This document shows, piece by piece, positions 32,190 to 43,265 of a stretch of 64,000 bases of DNA (position 1 is the first letter of the stretch; the number at the start of each line of letters is the position of its first letter). The stretch is from Ornithodoros turicata (lineage: Eukaryota > Arthropoda > Arachnida > Ixodida > Argasidae), in contig NC_088201.1 in assembly GCF_037126465.1 (NCBI RefSeq), forward strand, positions 26,458,550 to 26,522,549, read 5' to 3'. The notes beneath the pieces were generated by a model. That model made no database searches. It was given only the letters and a program-made list of their open reading frames with translations, and was not told the DNA's origin. A program made the translations under genes and the position numbers.

Positions 32190-32660
32190 CGAGGACTAAC
32201 CAAAAGTAATGGGGATGGATTTTTATTTAAAAATGTAAAATACTTACTGATTCGAAACTTATAGTTACGATCGAAGTAGTCCCCCTTCCGAAACCACACA
32301 CAGCGCTGTTTCCACTGGCCCAAACAGTTTTTTAAGCCTGGCTCAGAACTAACAAACACACTGAAACGTTTCCTTTCAACAGCAGGAAAAAGTCACACGG
32401 GGCGACTCCCCCTGTTACTGAGAAGTTGTGAACACGTCAAAATGCAGTTCAAAGTATAAATATTCCAGGGTGTTCACGAGATTCAGACGAATCTGATTTG
32501 TTAGTTCTGAGCAAGGCTTTAAAAAAAGACAGAAAAAATAAACTGTTTCGGTCAGTGGAAACAGCGCTTGCGCTAAGTGTGTGGTTTCGGAAGGGGACTA
32601 CCTCGATGGTAACTAAGTTTCAAATTGTAAGTATTTTTTTAGCAAAAAATCACACCGTAT
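32190..32660. pseudogene. Inverted pair of mariner-like transposase ends
   Basis: The minus strand at 32370-32200 reads LKNCLGQWKQRCVWF, RKGDYFDRNYKF, resembling the C-terminal W..C....G.YFE region of mariner transposases. A plus-strand copy at 32500-32640 reads LFRSVETALALSVWF, RKGTTSMVTKF, from the same ancestral DNA, with one frameshift. The arms are about 170 bp, separated by about 130 bp (32370-32495). The left outer end, TA at 32188-32189 followed by CGAGGACTAACCAAAAG, looks like a mariner terminal repeat. The right arm lacks it. Only the last part of the transposase is present in each arm. Confidence 0.55.
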
Positions 32661-32799
32661 TTCATTTGAACCGTCCGAGGGAAACCGAAGGAAAACACAG
32701 TGAGAGCACATTGGCGCGCGGTCACTTGGCCGCGATAGCTTGTAAAGAAGATTATTTTCCATTGCTCCGTCTTCGTGTGCTGGAATAGGGGTACGAAAG

Positions 32800-32975
32800 T
32801 GATGAGTTGATTGATTTAATGAAAAAGGGAAAACATGGGTGTGGGAGTCCCGATAAAGTCGGGATAGGCTACCCCAGGACACGTAAACAGAAGAGAAGGT
32901 GGAAGAACAACGCAAACACCCAAGGGAGAAAGCGAAACAAATGCAATCAAATATGTCCAAGAGGCATAACAAAAA
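32800..32975 (-). repeat. Possible LINE 3' end with ATTAAATCAATCAA tail
   Basis: The minus strand ends CCCATGTTTTCCC then TTTTTCATTAAATCAATC, a tail form seen at the 3' end of arthropod non-LTR elements. The region above it (GTCGGGATAGGCTACCCC in plus orientation) has no coding frame I recognise. Confidence 0.35.
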
Positions 32976-33763
32976 CTAACTAATGAGTGAGTTCAGTTAA
33001 TGCGGTCATACAGTAAGCGATGAGCCGACATTTACGACACAGATTATATGAGCGCTTACAAGTGATGAGTTGGCATTTGCGCGTGTTCATATAATCTTCA
33101 GCGTTTGCACAAAAACCATTGGACCGTTACAAGTGCTAATCGCGAATATAATCTAAAACGAATCATATTAGTAGATACGCAATTTTGGAAAGATCATCTC
33201 CAGCGTTCGTGTTCGGTTGAAACTGAAGAAGGCCAATTTATGTGTTCCGTGAGACAAACGCACGAGGAACTGCGTTGTCGCGTGTTACGTTTCACTTTTC
33301 GTCGGAAACAACATGAGACAAGCATGCTTAGAAGCACACTCCAAACTCAGTACGTAACGGTGCCTTACGTAAATGATGTGCTATAACGAGGACATCACCA
33401 CAAAATGCTGTCAAGTACACGACAGAGAACAGCAGTGACTGTTGCGCTCCCTTTCCTAAATGAAAATTTCAGGATGAACTCCGTCAGTGAAGAGCACTCC
33501 ATTCATGAACTGGTGACCTAGTTTCTCAGAGCGGAAGGCGGAGAGGCATCCGTCTCATCGATTTCTAGAGGTGGGTCCCCAGCCGCAACAGGTGTGTTCC
33601 ATGAGCCCTAGTCGACGCCATCTGCAAGCGCGGGTCACGCCATTGACTCCACGTTGTGACTCCAATTCAGGCAGTTTTTCGGGGCTCTTCGTAGCACGAA
33701 GATAGTGCTGGACGCTGGAGATATGGGACAAAAGGTCGGCCAGACTATGCCGGTTGTTTTCCA
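32976..33763. other. No gene seen
   Basis: Frame 33105-33386 (+) is ATG-initiated and 93 codons long, but no family is recognised. Frames at 33555-33935 (-) run into the palindrome at 33764. Confidence 0.35.
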
Positions 33764-33961
33764 TGCAGGCACGAAGTCGACAATACATAATACTTGGAAG
33801 AATATCGCAGAAAGAAGCACTAGAGTATATCTGTAGATATAACTCGTTTCCAGCATCTGGGACGTCCCTCATCGCAGATGCTAGAAACAAGTTATATCTA
33901 CAGATATATAGGTACGCTAGTGCTTCTTTCTGCAATATTATTGTGGACTTCGTGCCTGCAT
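33764..33961. repeat. Palindromic element, arms about 85-94 bp
   Basis: TGCAGGCACGAAGTC at the left end pairs with GACTTCGTGCCTGCA at the right. GCAGAAAGAAGCACTAG pairs with CTAGTGCTTCTTTCTGC. Inner arms TATCTGTAGATATAACT and AGTTATATCTACAGATA close a loop of about 20 bases (33858-33876). It fits a palindromic MITE. Confidence 0.85.
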
Positions 33962-35173
33962 TATGTGGCCATTGATCGTAAAAGATGGTCTACCGTAGGG
34001 TGATTTCAAGCAGAGCCAGACAGGGTGGTCCGATCTACCTCTCAGATTTTTCGAAGCACATTGGAGGAGGAAATAGGTGAAAATACCTTATAGTTGTTTT
34101 TCAGAAAACCTTCAAGACTGACCATTTCGAGCATGCGCTTCCCTGCAATTTTCAGGCCTCGTATCATCGTAACCATTAAAGCCACGCTGTTAATTTTTTC
34201 CGCACTTATTGCCTATCTGCTGCAGTAGTGTTTGCTCTATCTTTGAGGTTCTAGGTTTTGCAGGTGTCCAGATAAAAAATCGCAAAGTCGGATAATTTGC
34301 AAACAATCGCACTTTTTCGGTGCGAAACAGCTTTTCTGCACGACTTTAAACGCCCTTTCCATTTACGTTGTTTATATGTGTGTTTATATCTTGCAACACC
34401 CCCCCCCTCCAAAACAGGTCAAAAATGTCCCCAAAACCAGCAGAGACAGGTGTCACAACCCTACACGGAATTCCAACACCCCGGAGATGAAAATCGTGCG
34501 CAAATCCCTGAACGGTACTATACACTTATAACGGAAAATGCCCTGCCTATTGTAGGCCTGACATCTGCGAAAATGTCATGGAGCAGCATTGTGTTCCGCA
34601 GACTGAATCATGAGTGTAGTGAAACCTCGTCTGGAATACGAACGTCTGCACCTGCAGCAACCCCGGCTGTGACTCTCAGAAGAGGGTTCAATGAATTTTT
34701 GTACTCGTAGGAAAAGCGCCAGACGGAGAAATATAGTGCGCCATTGTTTTAATGTGTGCTCTTTTTGATACGCTTGATACTTTGTTACGCTGCGTGAGCT
34801 TGGCGTGCCGGTGTGGCATCAACGAAAGTAGTCGAAAAAAAAAAAAAAGGAGAGAGAGATGAAATCTGACGCCGAACTGCGGTGCTCCAGTTTGAATTAT
34901 ACCTTTGCCAGATATGGAACTGCGCAGCAGGACAAAATGGTTTTCAGTTTTAAACGTTCAAAAAATGTTCTCCTCCAACCGTTTAAAGGGACACTCCAGA
35001 GCTGTCGACTGATATTTTTAGATTAGGATTGCCCAGATGCCATATGCGAAATTTCATTCAGCAAAGCATGATATCAACAGGAAAAACGAATAGTGCGCAG
35101 GTTCACATCAAGAGTGACACATCAAGTCACACATCAAGTTTCGATTTCGCGGTGACGTAAACAATGGACAGTT
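33962..35173. other. No gene seen
   Basis: Frame 34297-34710 (+, 137 codons) has no recognised domain. A(14) lies near 34838. At 34983, TTTAAAGGGACACTCCAGAG resembles the start of a common arthropod short repeat, which may continue beyond the MITE at 35176. Confidence 0.35.
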
Positions 35174-35175
35174 TA

Positions 35176-35408
35176 GTGAGTTTTAGTATAACGTACGCTG
35201 TCGCCTTTGCGTACGTAAGGGATAGCGTGGTGGTTCTGCGCAATGCGCAAAGCTCTGCTTGTGTCTTGCGCGTGCGCAGAACAACTAACGCTATCTGTTA
35301 CGTACGCAAAGGTGACTGCGTACTTCATACTAAAACTCGCTTTTTAGTGTATCGTACGCTATCGCCTCTGCGTACGTAAGGGATAGCGTACGATGCACTA
35401 AAACTCAC
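35176..35408. mobile_element. TA-flanked MITE made of nested palindromes
   Basis: Ends GTGAGTTTTAGTATAACG and, on the minus strand, GTGAGTTTTAGTGCATCG, flanked by TA at 35174-35175 and 35409-35410. The block CGTACGCT...GCGTACGTAAGGGATAGCG occurs in both orientations three times, so the element contains one large hairpin (35180-35335) and a second (35345-35400). A TA target suggests a Tc1/mariner-type MITE. Confidence 0.75.
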
Positions 35409-35879
35409 TATTAAGCCCAGGGCATCTTGGCCGACGTCACACGGCGGTTTGCGACCGAGATAACGCTGAGCGAGGACCGTTTTGAGATATGCGGAATCAG
35501 CAAGTTTTGGGTCGAGTCGGTGGCTTCATTGTTTGGTAGAACAGAAATCGGAAGTTACAAACGTTGACGTCCCACTAGCGAAAGCGCTGGCCATAAAAGT
35601 CAATTGAAAATAATCGATTGCGGATGATTTTGCACCGTGATTGCGTTGATTTACCTTTGGCTTGAGTTGATGCCGTGAAGGCACGATCAGAAATCGCGCG
35701 GACCAGACGGTCATGCCCACGCATTACAACTTGCCCCCCCCCCCCCTCCCCCAAACTGTTTTTGCTGGATCAACTCCCCGTCCAATATGGTTGCCACAGG
35801 TTAAAGGAAGCGCAGTGTTATTTGAAAGGTCATTATCAAGCAACAGAATTACACAGACGAACAATCGAGTATCATAAAA
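35409..35879. other. No gene seen
   Basis: A C-rich run near 35730-35748. The frame 35675-36052 (+) extends into the next palindrome and is not supported. Confidence 0.35.
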
Positions 35880-36036
35880 CGCCCAAGCAGCACAATGTAC
35901 TGAAAGTCGAGTGCAATAGGGGTGGACGGTATGTGTCTTATCAACATTCTTTAGTTTCACGAGTCTGTTCAAGGCATTTCACCTACCCGTCCACCCCTCT
36001 TGCACTCGACTTTCAGTACATTTTGCTGCTTGGGCG
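35880..36036. repeat. Inverted repeat, arms 50 bp
   Basis: CGCCCAAGCAGCACAATGTA at 35880 pairs with TACATTTTGCTGCTTGGGCG ending at 36036, and AGTCGAGTGCAA...GGGGTGGACGG pairs with CCGTCCACCCC...TTGCACTCGACT. Arms are nearly perfect with a 57-base spacer. Confidence 0.88.
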
Positions 36037-37984
36037 GGTGCTGTTTAACTGAGTAAGTATCGCGCGTTGAAGTTGTCTCACTTTGTCTCTCTGTAAACAT
36101 TCTCGGTAGTCTCAGTCTCAACGGTCTCGATCTCTGTCAATATTAATACTCATTGGGAATATTCATTACTTTTTCAGACCAGCCAAACCCTGCGGTCGTC
36201 CAGGCTGTTTGACTTCACATCGATCTAAACCAAATTTCATTGGCGGTTAACTGGAAAAGCGTAATTAAACGCGTAAGAGGTCGAACTGAAAAGACAATTC
36301 AGGGGTCAAGTAGCCTGTTGTCCACTGAATCACGCGGCAGTAATGAGACCACCTCCGGGAAGCAAGGTTACGTTTCCATGTATGTAGGTACGTACTACCT
36401 GCCCAACCAGTCGACGTCTCTCCACGGCGGCTGCCCACACGAGAGAGGCACGGACGGCGCCTGGCTGCCGCGCGCAATCCGGAACAGCGCGCGTGCGGAG
36501 GTCGGGTGACCTTTCTTCCCTCTCCCCGTGCAAGCGTGGACTACCACGGTTGCTCCGCGTTTTGTTTGGCGACAACGCGCACACTTATGCAAGAGGTTTG
36601 TGTCTGTCCTTTGGGTGAAGCTATCCCAATTACACTATGAGACAGTGTTTGCAAAACGATGTCCCGCATATTCCTGCGTACTTAGGGATGTGGCGGCCGT
36701 CGAAAAAGCCATATAATGCGAGAAGAATGCGACTGCCACATTTCAATCTTTCTTGTGCTTATAGGCACCTTGAAGCTTGTGTTGTGTTCGTCATAGTTGT
36801 GTGTTCCAGCCTCAGAGCAGATATTTTCCATCATGCTGCTTACTTGCACGTTATCCGGTTCACAGTAGCACTACGGACGTATACGAAAACGACAACAATC
36901 CTACAAAAGCACGCCATCCCATCGAATGCGAGTAAGAAGAAGAGGATGGCTTGTATCCCGAGACGTGCTCACCGTCGTTAGGCAGAACAGTCGGAATGCT
37001 CATGTAACACGTTTCCAGAAACCTCTCCTTTACGGCAGATTCCTACTATACTACGAATGATCTACACCACGTAGCACAGAATGTTCAGCGGCCCAGCTCA
37101 GAACCTACGGAATTGGAAACCATCTCCTGAGAGGTACAAAAGAGGCAGCATACTTCCGTCAAAAAACGTTTTGAGAAGGCTGACGTAAGTGAGCAGGTTG
37201 ACTCACGTGTCAGATAGGAAACGATGTACTGATGTTAGCGGAGTAATTTTTTTCAATAATCTACACTACAGCACGTTGGACACCTATATGACTACGGCAG
37301 CGGTTCTTATACTAACTTATACTTATACTACTTATTTCGTTTTATTTATATTTCGAATTTCGTTCCGTTTTCATAAGCCCCAAAACATCCCCGTACACCC
37401 CAAGAACAGCACACCCAAGATGAAGAATTTCTGAAGGTCGCAAAATGAATCGACAGGCACTATTTTCTTTTCACCAACGTGATTGCTACGACGCGCCACG
37501 TCGCGGCAGTTGGAAAGCGCCGTTAGATATTTTGCGTTGACGTACGGCATCTCCTCGACTCCGGCATCGCATGAAGCGAAATAACCTGGGCCTCAGAAAA
37601 AAAAAAAAAAAAAAAATACCGCCACTACTTGCAGCGCCGTCGGATCAACTTAATAAAGGCACAAGCAGCAAAGCAGCTCACAATCTCATAAAATTACTTC
37701 ATTCAATAATGCATATATGACTTTCTCGCGAGTTATATAGTCACAAGCACCACATACTGTAACATCAAATGTGCTTAGCATTGTTTGCTGTTGCGCTCAA
37801 ATAATGTATACATCAGATATGATTGCTGGTGGTATGTGATTGGAATTCGGAGAGAAGTCTGGTTTGACCCGAATTGGCCCTAAACTTATTCGGGAAGGAA
37901 TAATCGGGGGAAATCGGTTTTAACCCGAAAAATACCCTACGTTTACGGGGCTCCGCATGTAAACCAAAATCGCAACGAAAAATG
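36037..37984. other. No gene seen in 1.9 kb
   Basis: GC-rich stretch 36340-36560 with overlapping frames on both strands. A(18) at 37599-37616. Around 37860-37945, repeated CCCGAA/TTCGGG and ATCGGTTTTAACCCG motifs may be a decayed transposon end. Nothing secure. Confidence 0.35.
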
Positions 37985-38369
37985 CTGCATTCACGAGCGC
38001 CCGTGTTGCCCGCTAAAATGAAGGTTATCTCTCACTAGGCGTCGCCCCGATCAATGTTGTCGCAATTTTGACAACAAGTTAAACTTTTTAGAGCGATATA
38101 TCACGTGTGTGCAACGTTGCGAGGTATTTATAAGCCACAGGCTCTTAAATGACACCAACAAGCAAGCAGCTCACATGTTTGGCGTCATTTAAGAACTTGT
38201 TGCTTATAAATACCTCGCAACGTATCGCATACGTGATATGTCGCTCCAAAGTTCGTTTTCTTTTTTAATTTGTTGTCAAAATTGTGATAAAATCGCGGTC
38301 GAGGCGACGCCTAATGTGAGAGAGGTCTCACTTTAGCGGGCAATACTGGCGCTCATGGATCCCGCATTC
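37985..38369. repeat. Foldback element, arms about 180 bp
   Basis: The left arm (37985-38165) and right arm (38190-38369) are reverse complements. Matching pairs include GTTGCCCGCTAAA / TTTAGCGGGCAATAC, TAGGCGTCGCC / GGCGACGCCTA, CAATTTTGACAACAA / TTGTTGTCAAAATTG, GTTGCGAGGTATTTATAAGC / its complement, and TTAAATGAC(A/G)CC. The loop of about 24 bases includes AACAAGCAAGCAGCTC. No coding capacity. Confidence 0.88.
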
Positions 38370-40556
38370 TGTTGGGAATATCGGTTTTCACGCCGATCGT
38401 TGTAGACGTCGCCTCGATATATCCAGTGTTATGCACATGCAATGTAGTTTTGCAGTCGTACTTCACAGGCTACGCGAAGGTAGTGTACAGTGTTGCCAGA
38501 AATTTTCGATTTTGATTTTTAATAAAACTCGGTGTGAGTGCGACGAAAATTGAGATGGTCTGAGACTCTGAGGACTTACATATTGAATGAACTCATTTTA
38601 TAAGTTTGATGCTTTACGGTATCTTTAGCAAGACTCGAAATTTCAAATAGTTACTGCTCAGGCTCCGAGCAAGTAACAAATTTTATTGGCCTTAAACACT
38701 GAGATACCTTTTAATTATTGACCTCTATGAGGTACGTTCTTCCTTGAAACATCGAGCCCTTGTAGCAGCAACAGGGCCCATCCGGGCTGAAGGACAAAGG
38801 CGGTACCGGAAATACTCTTTTTTCAAGAGCTGTTCTTGAAGCTGAACTCCTAAGTGTGTGCGCAGCTGTGGAGACGCCTACTGCAGCAAGAAGTGCCTTT
38901 TCTAAGCACTTCTTGTTGAACAAACCCGCAGGCGTAGAAAACGCATTTGCATGTAACACAACGAACCACAATGTACATATGATTAAAAGAAGGTTTCCGC
39001 TGGTTCAGAACGGAATCGGTACTCACTAAGCGACTTCAGCGCAAGGCATTCAGGGCAATGCAAGGTGCGTACGACGGAACCAAACCGAGACGATCAAACA
39101 CGTCGTAAACTTATGATAAGGCGAGGAAAAGACATCTCACCAAGGGGGAAAAATGACTCGCAGTGATGTTCCCCTCCCCCGGCCGTTATGAAGTACACGA
39201 CAGACACGTGTTGTCTGCTCGCCCATACTGCGACTACTGCCTGCTACTATTTCGGGTCAGCTAGCCGAACCGTTAAATGGCGCTCTTTTCGATTTCTCGT
39301 TCGGCAGCCATTCTGAAATGGTCAGGTTCTAGACGATACGAGATTCAGAAAAATCGCGTCAAACACTTTGTAGCCAAGCATGGTACTACATTCACGCTTT
39401 TTACTGTGGACTCTGATCCTTCCAAGACGAGATGCTTGCTCGGTTATCTGTACGTTTCACGTACTGAACACGCGAAGCATCGTGCACCAGCAGTTTTGCC
39501 AACAAATGCGGGAATCGTAATGGCAGCTCGACCTTCTGTCCCCCCACACTTTCGATCGACTTAGCGCTGCAAAATAGCGAGTTTCATTTGACATTTTCAT
39601 TTCCAGGTGCACTGCGCATTGCGTATCGCCCATTGTCAACGCGCTCGATCTGTAACTAAATACGAAGCGAATATGAAACGTCAAAACGCAGCATACGTCT
39701 CCATGGCGGAAAGAAAAATTTCCAGAAACCACACACACACACACACAAAGAAGAATAATAAGAAGAAAACGATGTAACTACACATGTAATACGAGCAAGC
39801 GCAGCCTTGACCCAACAGGTCAGCGGACCTTTTGACGTCACGAGGATCCTGCTATCAAACATCTCCAAGTCCTGCAGGCTATTTGTCCGTTATGTTACAG
39901 ACACAAAGTTGGTGGACTCACATTCACTGTGACCGTGACTGTGAGTTCTGTGGGGTCCCCGTATCACCGCTTTTTTTTTTTCTTTTCTTTTTTCGTTGTT
40001 TCATTTCTCTTCTTTCCTCTTCGAATTAGGAGAAGTGGAATAGTAATTTTTTTCTTCCACCAAACCAACAAACCAACGAATTACGAGCAAGTTTCGTAAC
40101 TTGTGAAGCTGTCCATTTCGTTCCTTTTCTGCTCATTGGTCACGATCGAGATTCCCATTCTGGATGCCATTCGGAATTTCAAGAAAGGCGCTAGGTATAC
40201 CGTTCGCATAGGAGTTCGTGAGCATGTATATAGCAGCCGGACATTATAATAATAACAAGAACTTGGAGTAGATTTACACGTAAGGTGAGTCAGCCTATTT
40301 GTGTGGCGACATGCTGCACGTGCCGCAGGGTAGGTCATTATGTCTGACCGAACATCAGCTGCGCGCTTCGTCGCCCCTGCCACGATTGTCATTGCCTTTG
40401 CACCGTCTGGCGGTGCTCTTGTCTTGATTTTTAAGTGTGACGACTTTTGTGTCACAGCTGGCTTCTCGAGACTGCAACAACACCGAAGAACGGTCATGAG
40501 GTTTCAACGGAGCCCATCCGCGTATTCATACGCGCGACATCCCCACGGAATATTCT
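38370..40556. other. No confirmed gene; overlapping open frames at 38720-39030
   Basis: Around 38775-39029 the plus strand (GPSGLKDKGGTGNTLFS near its start) and the minus strand (38711-38971) are both open, but neither frame has a start or a full domain. Frame 39277-39564 (+) and frame 40081-40497 (-) are unrecognised. A CA microsatellite lies near 39728-39748. Confidence 0.3.
39728..39748. repeat. CA microsatellite
   Basis: CACACACACACACACACA preceded by AAAC; short dinucleotide run. Confidence 0.85.
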
Positions 40557-40745
40557 AGTGGAAGAAAAAGCAAAAAACTGCTCAAGGGGCAGAACCTCCA
40601 CCACGTGTTATGCTGAGCATTCGCACCGTGGCGGATTATCGGGAGTGGCGTACTGCGCACTTAGCAGACGACACCGTCTGCGTCTTTTCTTGTCGTCTGC
40701 TACGGAATATGTTGTGGCTGCGCCGCAGGATATTCCCCACAATGG
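40557..40745 (-). repeat. Dispersed repeat X, copy 1
   Basis: Reverse complement of 50462-50640. Shared landmarks on its minus strand are GGGGAATATCCTGCG, GTAGCAGACGACA, GGTGTCGTCTGCTAAG, GCGCAGTACGCCACTCCC and CGGTGCGAATGCTCA. They are followed by ACGTGGTGGAGGTTCTGC and a TTTTTTGCTTTTT end. It has an internal GTCGTCTGC/GCAGACGAC hairpin. No coding role seen. Confidence 0.7.
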
Positions 40746-41319
40746 CTGCTCTGGTCTGGAGCGTCCACGGAGTGCGGTCCGCGATAAGCATATCCCAGGA
40801 ACGAGAGGTTTCTAGTCTACAAAGCTGTGGATATAGCTTCAAACTACTATATACCTACAGAGACACCAGGCAGTTTTAGCAAATCTTTGAGAGCACCCTG
40901 TTTGAAGTAACGTACCTACGTGGGGGTGATGCTTCGACAGTGAGGCCGCCAATGGTTTGCCAAAACTCTGTTGTGTCAGAAAAACAGACATCTACGTATA
41001 TCAGAAACATGAGTAACTTTACCGTTGCGGGAATGTTCCTGTACGTGCAAAGAAGTACACCTCAGGGAACAGCCGATGACCGTGTGAGTTTCAACCGACA
41101 TGACATCTCATCACATCACCCGTATTTCAATCACGTAAGTGTCCACGCACCGCAACAGTCAAGTACATGAAGTGAAGAATGGATGCCAACAGGCCTACAA
41201 ATCTCTCGCTCAATGTCATACAGCCTGTGAGTATGGGGCTACACTAGCAGAACAATGTGCAGATGGATGTTGATTGACAGCGCTGTCTCAGAACGCACGG
41301 TTTACTCGAAAGTACTTCC
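40746..41319. other. No gene seen
   Basis: Frame 40940-41170 (+) has no recognised domain. Nothing else was recognised. Confidence 0.35.
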
Positions 41320-41403
41320 AGGGAATTAATTCCAAATGTCGCTGTCCAAACGGGTGTGTATAGAGAAGGAATTCATTGTGTGCGATGAAGTGCCAGTCTG
41401 TGG
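41320..41403 (+). pseudogene. Cys-rich exon-like fragment, copy 1
   Basis: Plus-strand sequence TGTCGCTGTCCAAACGGG encodes CRCPNG; one base out of frame it continues VYREGIHCV, then a stop. The order C-x-C-x-x-G-x-Y-R-E-G-x-x-C is like the end of a trypsin-inhibitor-like (TIL) domain. A splice-donor-like GTGGTGAGA follows at 41400. The block from GGGTGTGTATAGAGAAGG to GTGCGAT is nearly identical to one at 45100-45165. The frameshift and stop argue for a pseudo-exon. TIL is a suggestion only. Confidence 0.3.
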
Positions 41404-42181
41404 TGAGACAAAATGGGGAGTACACTCAATCGGTTGTTGATGTTGTACGATGTCTAATGTGCGATGGAATCAAAACTCACGCTATTCCAGTTCATAGTCC
41501 TGCTATACCACGATCATGCAGATGACGGAGAATGACCGTAACCCCGTACGCGATATTGTCATCCAGCAACATTCCCGGCGTTATATTTACCATATTTATT
41601 CCCGTTCAAGAGGCGATTAGCCTTTTCCCGCTGAAATTAGGCACAAGGAAAATAATAGAAGGAAACTGTGGATGGTGACATGCATGTAAAAGAGACTGCA
41701 TCGTATCGATATTATTTACCGATATTATTTGACAGCGCCACTGATAATAGTGCGGCACTATGCAACGAGAGTTAAATTTTTGTTTATTTCGCCATTTCGT
41801 TCACGTAATTTTGTAACGAAGACGACAAATACATGTAGCGACGACGAGTGAGGAAATTGTAGTGACCTGCAAAAGCGATGTCATCCTGGCTGCAACGAGG
41901 CGCAAAGCTTTCAGCTGCTCTGGAGACAGTGTTAAAGTGTTTCGGTGAATAAGGAACTTCGCAATCACGGAAAAGCAACGCTTCCAGCGCGTCCCTGCGA
42001 GGTAGGACTCGGCCGTTCAAAGCCGTTTTCTCCGAAGCAGATTCGTGCGCTCCTCCTATATCAACACGCATTGTGTTTCGTGACAGATACATTTCAAGCC
42101 GGCAGACCGGTGTACAAAGTGACAGGTGCGAGATATGGTTGCGTCACTCTGTTACCATGAATATACTCTATATCAACAGTC
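41404..42181. other. No gene seen
   Basis: Frame 41784-42092 (-) has no recognisable domain. Confidence 0.35.
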
Positions 42182-42435
42182 ATGTTTTTCGCGCAAGAAG
42201 AATCCGACTGGTGTTTTGTTCGCGGAGAGTGCAAAGGCATGCAGACTGTACACGTACTCCAGAAACGAATGCAAAATTATTCCTATGTCGATCCTGGCGT
42301 GAAGATCGGCTTGGAAGCAAAGTATGGTCACGGTGGCTCCAGAAATGTGCAGCTAGCTCTTGCTGTCTATTTGCCGTACGGGCCTCTGAGCGGTGTATCC
42401 GAGGGTGTGTGGAGGTGTACATAGCATGTAAATAA
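42182..42435 (+). CDS. Candidate terminal exon with polyadenylation signal
   Basis: An ATG at 42182 opens 80 codons ending TAG at 42422-42424, and AATAAA follows at 42430-42435. The frame is balanced in composition (MFFAQEESDWCFVRGE at the start, KIGLEAKYGHGGSRN in the middle, PYGPLSGVSEGVWRC at the end). Upstream, TATCAACAG at 42171-42179 could be a splice acceptor. No domain is recognised and no upstream exon was linked. A chance frame next to a chance AATAAA remains possible. Confidence 0.22.
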
Positions 42436-42883
42436 ACTCGCGATTATTGAAAAAGAGCGTGCAGCCGGCATGAAGACGTTTGATGAATTAGTGTCGTTTT
42501 CCTTGTTTCCGTGCTCTCTGGGTGTATTCCCCTTTTTCATCTCTCGCATTTAAAGGCAAGTGAGAAAGCGCATTTTTGGCGGAGCGACAAGGGTGCCTTC
42601 AAATATGCCGTTTTTCTTCTTCTTCTTTCCGGTGGTCATATCGTCCCACTATGTTGGCTCATCCCCCTTGCTGAAAACGGCATCAGCGCACCAAAGCGAA
42701 CAGATGTTGTCATGGCGCCTAACTGTTGAAAAGGGCCAAGATTAACGTTAACAATGCCCCCAGAGATTGCTATAGTGCGGTCATAGGGTGGTCTACTTGA
42801 CCCATATCGCCATTTATTGTAATCGAGAAAAGAAAGGCTATTTTGCTATTTAATAAAATTCTGTCCATAGTTATCCGCGGACA
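42436..42883. other. No gene seen
   Basis: Short frames only; no repeats recognised before the target duplication at 42884. Confidence 0.35.
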
Positions 42884-42904
42884 CCCCGTATATGGTACGG
42901 GGCC

Positions 42905-43056
42905 ATTACATCCAACGAGCTGTTAAATCCATCGTGTCGTTACGTTCCATCGATGGACGTAATGGCACGATGGATGTAATAGCGCGGTATGGATGTAACG
43001 ACGCGTTGGACGTAACAGCATGATGGATGTAACAACACGATGGACGTAACGGCACA
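42905..43056. repeat. 17-bp minisatellite, left array with orientation switch
   Basis: Three units in minus orientation (TTACATCCAACGAGC, TTAAATCCATCGTGTCG, TTACGTTCCATCGA) meet six in plus orientation (TGGACGTAATGGCACGA, TGGATGTAATAGCGCGG and so on) at the palindrome TTCCATCGATGGA (about 42945-42957). The left end can therefore itself form a hairpin. Confidence 0.85.
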
Positions 43057-43265
43057 AAAATCTGGGTCGCCATGACGGCTTCATTTATCGCCTTCGCATA
43101 ATGAAAGGCGCAGCCATTTATTTTTATCGGCTGATTCACACGTACAGCGCTGAATACTGTCACTGCTGCATTTATACCTGCAACTTCGAAGTGAAACATC
43201 CAATGAACTGAGCTTTGTAGTGTTCCCAAGTGGCTGAAACGGTGTAGGGGTGTGTCACGAATTAC

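Noticed and set aside
41970..42035. Possible SINE fragment (CCTGCGAGGTAGGACTCGG)
   Set aside because: The resemblance to the SINE body is limited to about 20 bases with mismatches.
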